A program made the position numbers and the translations under genes. A stretch of 7,222 nt of DNA from an uncultured Gammaproteobacteria bacterium. GTDB lineage: Bacteria > Pseudomonadota > Gammaproteobacteria > Ga0077536. The stretch is taken from the NCBI GenBank assembly GCA_903866355.1, contig CAIPNE010000314.1, positions 1 through 7,222 on the forward strand. The letters are read 5' to 3'. The notes under the pieces are model-generated. The model was not told where the DNA came from. It saw nothing but the letters and a program-made list of their open reading frames with translations, and searched no databases. Positions 1-6,212 of this stretch are shown here, one piece after another; position 1 is the stretch's first letter; each line of letters opens with the position of its first letter.

Positions 1-857
1 ATCAGCCACTCCACGACGCCGGGCCGCGCCACGCCGGGCTTGGCACCTAGCCCGGCAAAATCAAAACGGGTGGGATCTGCAAGGTGCGACAACGTCACGT
101 TTTGGATGCTCCGGAAAATATTCTCGACCCGCCCCGGATGTTGGCGCTCCCAGGCGGCCAGCATCTGTTTGATCTGTACGCGCTGCAGATGGTCTTGGCT
201 ACCGCACAAATTGCACGGAATGATGGGGAAATCGCGCACTTCGGCGTAACGGGCGATGTCGTCCTCGCGGCAGTAAGCCAAGGGTCGAATGACAATATGC
301 GCCCCATCGTCGGACTGTAGTTTGGGCGGCATGGCTTTGAGCTTGGCGCCAAAGAACATGTTGAGGAACAAGGTTTCAACGATGTCGTCGCGGTGGTGAC
401 CGAGCGCAATTTTAGAAATGCCGTTCGCGGCGGCCCAGGTGTACAGGCTGCCCCGCCGCAGCCGCGAGCACAGCCCACACATGGTTTTGCCGGCAGGCAC
501 CACCCGTTTGACCACGCTGTAGGTGTCTTGCTCAATAATGTGAAACGGCACGCCGAGCTCAGTGAGGTAGTCGGGCAGGACGGCGGCGGGGAAATCGGGC
601 TGCTTCTGGTCGAGATTGACGGCGATGATTTCGAAATCGATCGGCGCCTTTTTTTGCAGACTCAGCAAAATGTCCAACAGGGTGTAGGAATCTTTGCCCC
701 CCGACAGGCAAACCATCACCCGGTCGCCTTCTTCGATCATGTTGTAGTCGACGATGGCCTTGCCCACGCCGCGTCGGAGCCGTTGCTGCACCTTGCCCTG
801 TTCGTGGCGGGCGCGCTCTGTGCGGCGAGTCGGGGGGGCGATAACTTGTTCGTTCAA
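1..857 (-). CDS. ttcA: TtcA, tRNA 2-thiocytidine synthetase (C-terminus cut by window edge)
   Basis: TtcA is a cytoplasmic ATP-dependent enzyme that thiolates cytidine 32 of certain tRNAs and uses an Fe-S cluster. The visible 285 codons closely follow E. coli TtcA. The PP-loop ATP-binding motif SGGKDS is at residues 52-57. The cysteine pair MCGLC (C127, C130) and the later pair PCNLC (C215, C218) include the expected cluster ligands. GHHRDD (153-158) and IRPLAYCRE (190-198) are also family hallmarks. The gene runs off the left edge after ...GVVEWL, so a few tens of C-terminal residues are missing. The start is taken as TTG at 857, giving an N-terminus about five residues longer than in E. coli; a GGA lies 8 nt upstream. 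An in-frame GTG at 887 would add ten residues, but its AGGA is only 2 nt away. No ATG fits. The identity is secure and the start is not. Confidence 0.95.
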   Translation of the reverse strand, partial: MNEQVIAPPTRRTERARHEQGKVQQRLRRGVGKAIVDYNMIEEGDRVMVCLSGGKDSYTLLDILLSLQKKAPIDFEIIAVNLDQKQPDFPAAVLPDYLTELGVPFHIIEQDTYSVVKRVVPAGKTMCGLCSRLRRGSLYTWAAANGISKIALGHHRDDIVETLFLNMFFGAKLKAMPPKLQSDDGAHIVIRPLAYCREDDIARYAEVRDFPIIPCNLCGSQDHLQRVQIKQMLAAWERQHPGRVENIFRSIQNVTLSHLADPTRFDFAGLGAKPGVARPGVVEWL

Positions 858-951
858 GGGGGTAGTCCGCGCGCTGGTGTGGCCCACGATCCTGACAGAG
901 GACTTGCGCGCTTGCTACCGGGAGGCGCGGCGGTTAGCAGCGCAGAGAGCT

Positions 952-986
952 GCCCCCCAAGCTGCCGGTCGCTGGCAGTGGGGGGC
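952..986 (-). terminator. GC-rich stem-loop between the TPR gene and ttcA
   Basis: An 8-bp arm (952-959 with 979-986) continues, after a two-base bulge (960-961), into a 5-bp arm (962-966 with 974-978) closed by a 7-nt loop. It begins 16 nt beyond the stop codon of the minus-strand TPR gene, where a terminator would be expected. The minus-strand bases after it are not T-rich, so it is not a textbook intrinsic terminator. It may instead protect a 3' end or weaken read-through into ttcA. The rest of the 145-bp gap shows no convincing promoter or small gene. Confidence 0.45.
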
Positions 987-1002
987 GTAGGCTTAGGGCG
1001 TG

Positions 1003-1476
1003 TTAGTGGGTGCTGAGTTTTAAGGCGCGGATGCGTTCGTTCAAAACTTGTGCTTTGGCGTCGCTGCCACCCATGAAACCCGGCGCTTGCGCGTAAAACT
1101 GTGCCAGCGCCTCCATCACTTCCAGGTTACGTGGGTTGAGTTCGTAGGCACGCTCGAAAGCGAGGCGGGTGCGCCGCGCCAAAGAGAACGCCGCCAACGG
1201 GCCCGCAGCTTCCGCCAAACGGCCAGCGGACTTGCCCGCCCAGTAGAGAAAACGCTCGTCGGCGGGTTCGTCCCGCGCGGCACGGTCGAAGGCGGCCAAC
1301 GCGTGGGTGTAATCCTTCTGCTCGTACAGGCGTTTTCCTTGGGCAAACTCGACCTCGGCCAAGTCACCGCAGTAAGCGCCGAACTGGGGAATCATCAAGG
1401 CTGTCATTAAAAGTACTCCGGCCAGGAATCGTGGGGATGAATTTGGCCAGCCTGCGGTCGGTCGGTAGCAACTCAT
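1003..1476 (-). CDS. Small exported tetratricopeptide-repeat protein
   Basis: This 157-residue protein probably acts outside the cytoplasm as a small protein-binding scaffold, but no specific function can be assigned. Residues 1-16 are polar and end in an arginine. Residues 18-35 form a hydrophobic stretch (LAGVLLMTALMIP...) that reads as a signal peptide or membrane anchor, with cleavage possible near the alanine of FGAYC. Residue -1 to that cysteine is Tyr, so this is not a good lipobox. A TPR-like helical pair covers about 41-74 (GKRLYEQKDYTHALAAFDRA). A second, longer repeat covers about 75-125 and contains AFERAYELNPRN. The APGFMGG segment (131-137) followed by KA matches a recurring feature of a small TPR family. 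The ATG at 1476 has only a weak GGA upstream; an internal ATG at 1407 would lose much of the signal. The gene lies 111 bp downstream of the phosphatase and 145 bp upstream of ttcA, so co-transcription is possible but unsupported. Confidence 0.75.
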   Translation of the reverse strand: MSCYRPTAGWPNSSPRFLAGVLLMTALMIPQFGAYCGDLAEVEFAQGKRLYEQKDYTHALAAFDRAARDEPADERFLYWAGKSAGRLAEAAGPLAAFSLARRTRLAFERAYELNPRNLEVMEALAQFYAQAPGFMGGSDAKAQVLNERIRALKLSTH

Positions 1477-1587
1477 CTGGTGATGTCCGTTACTGCCGCC
1501 GTCTGAGTCATCTTGGTCTTGGGGCCCCGAGCGCCGACTGGTGGAGCCATGTTGCGCGGAGAAACTTGAATGGAGGCTGAACTCAAC

Positions 1588-2352
1588 TCAGTCCACCAAA
1601 AAATGCGCCAGCGCCACCCGATCTAAATCTGACAGCCCCACGCCTTGCGCCAGATAGGCGTCGAAAGAGCCGAACGCCCGCTCGCTCGCAGCTAACGCGG
1701 CGAGCAGATAATCGGCACTGGCCGCCATGATTTGCTCTACCGCCGCCGCCGGGGGCGCGCCGTGGAAAAGGTCCACCCGACGGCGCTGGAAGTTGGAAAT
1801 AACATAGTCCTCAACCACTTCCTCGCGGGCCACGCCCACCGCCAACAACAACACGGCGCACGCGATGCCGGTACGGTCTTTACCGCTGGCGCAATGGATG
1901 ACGGCCGGCGCACCAGCGCTCGCCAACAGCCCGCGATAAACCCCAGCCAAGCACTCGGTATGGTCCAGAATAAGGCGCTCGTACTGGGCGAGCATGGCGG
2001 CGCGGGTGGCTTCGGGCGACCATTGCCCGGTGTTCACCCCCACAAACATCTCGTGATTGCCGCGCGGAATAAACCCAAAAGCCTGCTGGGCGGGCGCGGC
2101 AGCAGGCAGCTGGTTGGGCGCGCGCGCGCGTTCCTCCACCGTACGCAGGTCATAGACCGCGCGAATCCCCAGCTCGGCGAGCGTGTCTTGATCCGCCGCG
2201 GTTAAGGTGGCCAGGGCGTCCGATCGATACACCACCCCATGGCGGGTCCGACGCCCATCGGTGGTGCGTAGACCACCGAGATCGCGACAGTTGCACGCAC
2301 CCTCCAACACCACATGACGATGGGCATGACGGTCTAGTAAGTCGGCACTCAT
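1588..2352 (-). CDS. Tyrosine/lipid phosphatase of the HCxxGKDRTG type (Y_phosphatase3 family)
   Basis: This is a predicted cysteine-dependent phosphatase. The family includes Mycobacterium PtpB and Listeria LipA, which hydrolyse phosphotyrosine and in some cases phosphoinositides; the substrate here is unknown. With the chosen start the protein has 254 residues. NCRDLGG is at 21-27, in place of the usual N-F-R-D-L-G-G. VVYRSDAL is at 40-47, followed by a DLRTVEE segment. The P-loop HCASGKDRTG starts at His153, with nucleophile Cys154 and phosphate-binding Arg160. All catalytic residues are present and no signal peptide is seen, so a cytoplasmic location is likely. The reading frame stays open up to a GTG at 2466, but those 38 extra residues are low in complexity, lie outside the domain and lack a ribosome site. 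The ATG at 2352 also lacks a clear Shine-Dalgarno sequence, so the start is moderately uncertain. The gene is divergent from the histidine phosphatase. Confidence 0.85.
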   Translation of the reverse strand: MSADLLDRHAHRHVVLEGACNCRDLGGLRTTDGRRTRHGVVYRSDALATLTAADQDTLAELGIRAVYDLRTVEERARAPNQLPAAAPAQQAFGFIPRGNHEMFVGVNTGQWSPEATRAAMLAQYERLILDHTECLAGVYRGLLASAGAPAVIHCASGKDRTGIACAVLLLAVGVAREEVVEDYVISNFQRRRVDLFHGAPPAAAVEQIMAASADYLLAALAASERAFGSFDAYLAQGVGLSDLDRVALAHFLVD

Positions 2353-2490
2353 AGGTTGTGCGGTGCTCGGTTTGATAGCGGATTGCCGCACGGAAATATG
2401 CCCGAGGGCCGCGTCGAATGCACGCCGCTGTCGCGCGTTGGGCGAAGCGGCCAGAATAGCCGCCACACAGGGTTAACGTGGAGGAAGTTC
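2353..2490. promoter_or_regulatory. Divergent intergenic region between two phosphatase genes
   Basis: This 138-bp gap must hold the upstream signals of both the minus-strand tyrosine phosphatase and the plus-strand histidine phosphatase, because the two genes are read away from each other. The best plus-strand promoter candidate is TTGATA at 2372-2377, 17 bp before AATATG at 2395-2400. The first element is close to the sigma-70 -35 consensus, but the second matches only half of the -10 consensus. No convincing minus-strand promoter or operator palindrome was found. The regulatory role rests on gene orientation; the promoter placement is weak. Confidence 0.35.
2480..2484 (+). promoter_or_regulatory. 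Ribosome binding site of the histidine phosphatase gene
   Basis: GGAGG sits six bases before the ATG at 2491. It decides the start, because the frame stays open further upstream to an ATG at 2356 that has no such site and would add residues unrelated to the fold. Confidence 0.8.
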
Positions 2491-3045
2491 ATGGGGCACG
2501 ACATCGACATCCAACTGATACGCCACGGCGAAGCGGCGGCGCGTTGGGATACCGCGCGGGACCCGCCCTTGAGCGAGCAAGGTCGAGGCCAAGCCGAAAC
2601 CTTGGTCGCGAGTTTTGCCCACACCGCCCCAAGATGCATTCTCACCAGCCCCCTGCTGCGGGCACAAGAAACCGCCCACCCGCTGGCCCAGTCCTGGCAC
2701 GCGCCAGTCAACATTGCCGATGACGTTCGCGAACTACCCTCCAGCGTGCCGCTGGCCGAACGCGCCGCCTGGCTGGCGGGCGTGATGCGATCCGAGTGGT
2801 CGCAGGTCGATCACACCCTCCATCAGTGGCGCGAACGGGCTTGGGAATTGATCACCAGTTGCCAGCAAGACACCGTTATTTTTACCCACTTTATGGTCAT
2901 CAACGCGCTGGTGGGGCGGGCCACGGGCGACCCCCGGCTGGTCTGCTTTGAGCCAGATTATTGTTCCATTACCCGGCTGCGCCTCACCGCCCAGGGCTGC
3001 GAATTGGTAAGCCTTGGCAAAGCCCGCACCACCCTCGTATTGTAG
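2491..3045 (+). CDS. Histidine phosphatase superfamily protein (phosphoglycerate-mutase-like)
   Basis: This 184-residue cytoplasmic protein is predicted to remove phosphate through a phosphohistidine intermediate; its substrate is not known. The signature RHGE is at 11-14, with His12 as nucleophile. LSEQGRGQAE (27-36) and TSPLLRAQETA (52-62) are the typical following blocks. Glu81 in VRELPSS is in the place of the acid residue, and THF (132-134) supplies the second catalytic histidine, His133. The fold is therefore complete and the length is normal for the small members, such as the SixA and CobC-like groups. The sequence gives no reason to call it a true phosphoglycerate mutase. The pirin gene starts 30 bp after its stop codon, which suggests a shared transcript. 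It is divergent from a second, unrelated phosphatase. Confidence 0.88.
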   Translation: MGHDIDIQLIRHGEAAARWDTARDPPLSEQGRGQAETLVASFAHTAPRCILTSPLLRAQETAHPLAQSWHAPVNIADDVRELPSSVPLAERAAWLAGVMRSEWSQVDHTLHQWRERAWELITSCQQDTVIFTHFMVINALVGRATGDPRLVCFEPDYCSITRLRLTAQGCELVSLGKARTTLVL

Positions 3046-3075
3046 GTTTCCTATCCTGCGCCTCTGGAGTAGCCG

Positions 3076-3921
3076 ATGACTGCCCGTACTGTTGTTAAAT
3101 CTCATGCCGCCATCGACACCCAAGATGGCGCTGGCGTCAAACTGCGGCGCGCGTTGGGCCAGCATCCGGGTGCACGGCTGGACCCGCTGTTGATGCTCGA
3201 TTTTTTCTCTTCCGACAACCCAGACGACTATATCGAAGGCTTTCCGGCGCACCCGCACCGCGGCTTCGAAACCATCACTTATATTGTTGACGGCCACATG
3301 CTGCACGCCGACCATCTGGGCAATAAGGGCGATTTAACCGCCGGTGGCGTGCAATGGATGACGGCCGGACGCGGGATCATCCACTCCGAAATGCCCAAAC
3401 AAACCGCCGGCCTGCTGCGCGGGTTTCAACTGTGGGTCAATCTGCCGGCAGCCGAAAAAATGAAACCCGCCGGCTATCGGGACATCCCGGCGGCAGAAAT
3501 CCCGGTGATAGCCCTGGCGGGTGCGCGCATTAAGCTGATTGCTGGGCGCTTGGACTTGGAGGGGGTTAGCACCATCGGCCCCATCACGGGTCTGAGCACG
3601 CAGTTGCTGTATGCGGATGTGGCCCTGACGCCCGGCGCCACCGTGGAACTACCCATTGCGAGCGACCTGAATGCCGTGCTTTACACCTTTGAAGGCACCC
3701 TCGACGCCGGCGGCACCAACGTGCCCAGCAACTACGCCGCCACGCTCTCATCCGGGGCACACCTACGCCTTACGGCAGGATCTGAGGGTGGCCGCGCGCT
3801 GTTAGTGGCCGGGCGTCCCATCGGCGAGCCGGTGGCGCAATACGGCCCGTTTGTGATGAATACCGAAGCAGAATTAGAACAAGCCGTGAACGACTACCGC
3901 AGCGGGCGCCTCACGGCCTGA
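3076..3921 (+). CDS. Pirin family protein (bicupin metal-binding)
   Basis: This is a 281-residue pirin, a two-domain cupin. Family members act as quercetin dioxygenases (for example YhhW of E. coli) or as regulators that bind other proteins; which applies here is unknown. The N-terminal cupin carries HPHRGFET at 59-66 and IIHSEMP at 101-107. His59, His61, His103 and Glu105 correspond to the metal ligands of human pirin (His56, His58, His101, Glu103), so iron or another divalent metal should bind. GVQWMTAGRGI (91-101) is a strong family marker. The C-terminal cupin (about 180-281) lacks a comparable ligand set, as usual. No signal peptide is present. The start is supported by GGAG at 3066-3069, six bases before the ATG. 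The gene lies between the histidine phosphatase (30 bp) and the PQQ dehydrogenase (102 bp). Confidence 0.95.
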   Translation: MTARTVVKSHAAIDTQDGAGVKLRRALGQHPGARLDPLLMLDFFSSDNPDDYIEGFPAHPHRGFETITYIVDGHMLHADHLGNKGDLTAGGVQWMTAGRGIIHSEMPKQTAGLLRGFQLWVNLPAAEKMKPAGYRDIPAAEIPVIALAGARIKLIAGRLDLEGVSTIGPITGLSTQLLYADVALTPGATVELPIASDLNAVLYTFEGTLDAGGTNVPSNYAATLSSGAHLRLTAGSEGGRALLVAGRPIGEPVAQYGPFVMNTEAELEQAVNDYRSGRLTA

Positions 3922-3928
3922 ATGCAGC

Positions 3929-3950
3929 CTGGGCCGGGTTGCCGGCCCGG
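3929..3950 (+). other. Stem-loop just after the pirin gene
   Basis: Seven G-C pairs (3931-3937 with 3942-3948), extended by a T-G wobble and one more C-G pair, close a GTTG tetraloop. The hairpin starts seven bases past the pirin stop codon. No T-run follows on the plus strand, so it may attenuate transcription or protect the 3' end rather than terminate fully. It separates the phosphatase-pirin pair from the dehydrogenase. Confidence 0.45.
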
Positions 3951-4013
3951 CGCAGAAGCTGGCACTAAAGCCACGAGAGAAGAGCATCAAGAACCGAAAA
4001 TAAAAAAATTAAA

Positions 4014-4018
4014 GGGAG
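4014..4018 (+). promoter_or_regulatory. Ribosome binding site of the PQQ dehydrogenase, preceded by a pure A/T tract
   Basis: GGGAG ends five bases before the ATG at 4024 and sets the start directly before a signal peptide. It is preceded by 17 consecutive A/T bases (3997-4013), conspicuous in this GC-rich DNA. The tract could keep the ribosome site unstructured or be part of a promoter; neither is shown. An in-frame ATG at 3922 lacks a ribosome site and would put 34 polar residues before the signal peptide. Confidence 0.75.
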
Positions 4019-4023
4019 TCCGT

Positions 4024-6117
4024 ATGCGAAGTATCACGCGTTCTGTGAGTGGCGGCCTGCTGGCCATTGCTCTGGCGGTCACGGGCGTAGCCCGTGCCCA
4101 AACCCCCGTTGACGGGGCGGCCATCGCCAACGAAAAAGAAACCGCCAACTGGCTCTCCTACGGCCGTACTTACAGCGAACAACGCTACAGCCCGCTGACC
4201 CAAATCTCGGCCCAAACCATCAAAGGGATGGGGGTAGATTGGGCCTTGGAACTGCCCACCGATCACACCTTGCTGGCCACCCCATTGGTGGTGGATGGGG
4301 TGATGTACTTCACCGGCAGCTTTAGCGTGGTGCGCGCGGTCGACGCCCGCACGGGCAAAATTCTCTGGACTTACGATCCCAAAACGTTGGCGGTGGCAGG
4401 GGATCGTCAGCGCATCTTCTGGGACTCCAACCGAGGGGTCGCGTACTGGAAAGGCCGCATTTTTGTCGCCACTGGCGATGGCCGCCTCAACGCAGTAGAT
4501 GCCGCCACCGGTAAGGAAGTCTGGAGCACGGTGACCATCGATCCCAAGCTGCCGATGTACATCAACGGCGCGCCACGGGTGTTCCGCGATAAAGTCATCA
4601 TTGGTAATGGCGGCACCGAAGTGGGCGCGGCGCGTGGCTATGTCACCGCCTACGACACCCAAACTGGCAAGCAGGCCTGGCGTTTCTTCATCGTGCCGGG
4701 CAACCCGGCCGACGGCTTTGAAGACGAAACCCAAGCCATGGCCGCCAAAACCTGGACCGGCGAATGGTGGAAACACGGTGGCGGCGGTAACGTTTGGAAT
4801 GGGTTTACTTATGATCCCGAGTTCAACCGCATTTACATCGGCACCGGTAATGGCTCGCCGTGGAACCAAAAAATTCGCAGCCCCGGCGGTGGCGACAACC
4901 TCTTTCTGTGCTCCATCGTGGCGCTGGATGCCGATACCGGCAAATACGTCTGGCACTACCAAACCACCCCCGGGGAAACTTGGGACTACAACTCCAATAT
5001 GGACATCGTGCTGGCCGACCTGACCATCGGCGGCAAGGTGGTCAAAGCGATGATGCACGCGCCCAAAAACGGGTTTTTCTACGTGCTAGATCGGGCTAAC
5101 GGCAAGCTGCTGTCGGCCGAGAAATTTGGCCGGGTGGACTGGGCGGAAAAAATTGACATGGCCACCGGCCGACCCGTGGAACGCCAAGGGGCGCGCTACG
5201 AAGACGGCGAAGAACTGGTGTGGCCGGGCCCCATCGGCGTCCACAACTGGCACGCCATGTCGTTCAATCCGGGCACCGGGCTGGTGTATATCCCCGTCCA
5301 AGAAATGCCGAACTTGTTTACGGACAAAGGCCTCGACACCAAAACTTGGCAATCGCCTCACTTTAAAATAGACACCGGGGTAGACTTTTTGAAAGAAGAC
5401 GTCCCCGTCAACGCCGGCACCGGCGCCTTGCTGGCTTGGGACCCCATCAAACAAAAACCCGCGTGGCGCGTGGAACAAGCGGGGGTGTGGAATAGTGGCA
5501 CGCTGACCACGGCGGGCGATCTGGTATTGCAGGGGCAGGCCAACGGCAAACTGATGGCCTATCGGGCTACCACAGGCGAGGTGCTGTGGCAGTTTGATGC
5601 CGGGCTGGGGATCTCCGCGCCACCCATTACCTATACGGTCGATGGCAAACAGCACATCGCACTGTTGGTGGGCTGGGGGGGATCGGTGCCCGCCATCGGT
5701 GGCGCGCTGTCGGCCCAACACGGTTGGGCTTATAACGCGCAACCGCGCCGCCTGCTGAGTTTTAGCCTCGAAGGTAAAGCGAACCTGCCGGCCATGCCGC
5801 CACCGGCATTCGTCAAACCTATCGTCAAAGAAGACTTTGTCGTAGACGCCATGCTGGCCCAGCAGGGCGGCGCTATTTGGCGCGCCCAATGCGTGCTGTG
5901 TCACGGCGCGGCGGTGGTGTCGGGTGGCTACGCGCCCGATCTGCGCGCCTCGACCATTCCGCTCTACGACGATGCACTGCGCGATGTGGTGGTAGGGGGC
6001 TCCCGACGCACCGCCGGCATGCCGCAATTTAAAGAGTTGGCGGAGGGCGATTTAAAAGCCATCCAGCATTACATTCGGCAAGAAGCCAAGCGCGGCGCAC
6101 ACCCCGCCGGGCCCTGA
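4024..6117 (+). CDS. PQQ-dependent quinohemoprotein alcohol dehydrogenase with C-terminal cytochrome c
   Basis: This is a periplasmic type II alcohol dehydrogenase of 697 residues. It oxidises a primary or secondary alcohol with PQQ and passes electrons to its own haem c. The signal peptide is residues 1-25, with cleavage after ARA. The eight-bladed propeller follows, with repeated W-motifs such as AVDARTGKILW and AVDAATGKEVW. Probable PQQ/metal-site residues are Glu199 (GGTE), Trp258 (GGGGNVW), Asn276 (GTGNGSPWN), the catalytic base Asp321 (TWDYN), Lys348 and Asn408/Trp409. The cytochrome domain has CVLCH at 623-627 and a probable axial Met666 (AGMPQF). Two departures stand out. The vicinal cysteine pair is replaced by Ile131-Phe132 before NRG, and the position two after Asp321 is Asn323 rather than Asp, which points to calcium rather than a lanthanide. 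The SDR follows at 95 bp. No PQQ synthesis genes are in the window. The natural alcohol is unknown. Confidence 0.95.
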   Translation: MRSITRSVSGGLLAIALAVTGVARAQTPVDGAAIANEKETANWLSYGRTYSEQRYSPLTQISAQTIKGMGVDWALELPTDHTLLATPLVVDGVMYFTGSFSVVRAVDARTGKILWTYDPKTLAVAGDRQRIFWDSNRGVAYWKGRIFVATGDGRLNAVDAATGKEVWSTVTIDPKLPMYINGAPRVFRDKVIIGNGGTEVGAARGYVTAYDTQTGKQAWRFFIVPGNPADGFEDETQAMAAKTWTGEWWKHGGGGNVWNGFTYDPEFNRIYIGTGNGSPWNQKIRSPGGGDNLFLCSIVALDADTGKYVWHYQTTPGETWDYNSNMDIVLADLTIGGKVVKAMMHAPKNGFFYVLDRANGKLLSAEKFGRVDWAEKIDMATGRPVERQGARYEDGEELVWPGPIGVHNWHAMSFNPGTGLVYIPVQEMPNLFTDKGLDTKTWQSPHFKIDTGVDFLKEDVPVNAGTGALLAWDPIKQKPAWRVEQAGVWNSGTLTTAGDLVLQGQANGKLMAYRATTGEVLWQFDAGLGISAPPITYTVDGKQHIALLVGWGGSVPAIGGALSAQHGWAYNAQPRRLLSFSLEGKANLPAMPPPAFVKPIVKEDFVVDAMLAQQGGAIWRAQCVLCHGAAVVSGGYAPDLRASTIPLYDDALRDVVVGGSRRTAGMPQFKELAEGDLKAIQHYIRQEAKRGAHPAGP

Positions 6118-6135
6118 AGGCAAAACCCCTGGTGG

Positions 6136-6169
6136 CCGCCCGCCCCGACCCGTTGGTGGGGGCAGGCGG
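6136..6169 (+). other. GC-rich hairpin between the PQQ dehydrogenase and the SDR
   Basis: Two 5-bp arms, 6136-6140 with 6165-6169 and 6142-6146 with 6159-6163, flank one C-A mismatch. A further ACC/GGT pairing (6148-6150 with 6155-6157) can form inside the loop. It starts 18 nt after the dehydrogenase stop. No T-run follows on the plus strand, so it is more likely an mRNA-processing or attenuation element than a full terminator. It would be consistent with different expression of the two genes from one transcript. Confidence 0.45.
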
Positions 6170-6201
6170 AACATCCGCAGCAAACATAGCGCTTAAACAA
6201 C

Positions 6202-6207
6202 GGAGGA
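6202..6207 (+). promoter_or_regulatory. Ribosome binding site of the SDR gene
   Basis: GGAGGA lies five bases before the ATG at 6213. This fixes the start and rules out an in-frame GTG at 6132, whose added residues would be encoded by the intergenic hairpin. Confidence 0.85.
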
Positions 6208-6212
6208 CAGGC

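Noticed and set aside
393..1016. A 207-codon plus-strand frame over ttcA and the gap beyond it
   Set aside because: It is antisense to a clear ttcA gene and its translation has no recognisable features.
1477..1587. Gap with a GGGGCCCC palindrome (1521-1528) between the TPR gene and the phosphatase
   Set aside because: The perfect palindrome has no loop and no T-run, so it is not a terminator, and no known operator or small gene was recognised.
1891..1920. Possible dual-specificity or arsenate-reductase identity of the phosphatase
   Set aside because: The HCxxGKDRTG loop with the upstream N-x-R-D-L-G-G block is specific to the PtpB/LipA-like family rather than to low-molecular-weight phosphatases or arsenate reductases.
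2353..2466. 38-residue N-terminal extension of the tyrosine phosphatase from a GTG
   Set aside because: There is no ribosome site, the composition is unlike the domain, and the family fold starts after the ATG at 2352.
2734..3315. A 193-codon minus-strand frame spanning the histidine phosphatase and pirin
   Set aside because: It overlaps two solid genes on the opposite strand and resembles no family.
3922..4023. N-terminal extension of the PQQ dehydrogenase from an ATG touching the pirin stop codon
   Set aside because: It has no Shine-Dalgarno sequence, is partly encoded by a hairpin and would bury the signal peptide inside the protein. The ATG at 4024 has GGGAG.
4009..6027. Two long open frames on the minus strand (349 and 313 codons) opposite the PQQ dehydrogenase
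   Set aside because: They lie wholly opposite a well-recognised gene in GC-rich DNA, have no recognisable domain and no ribosome site. They are by-products of its codon bias.
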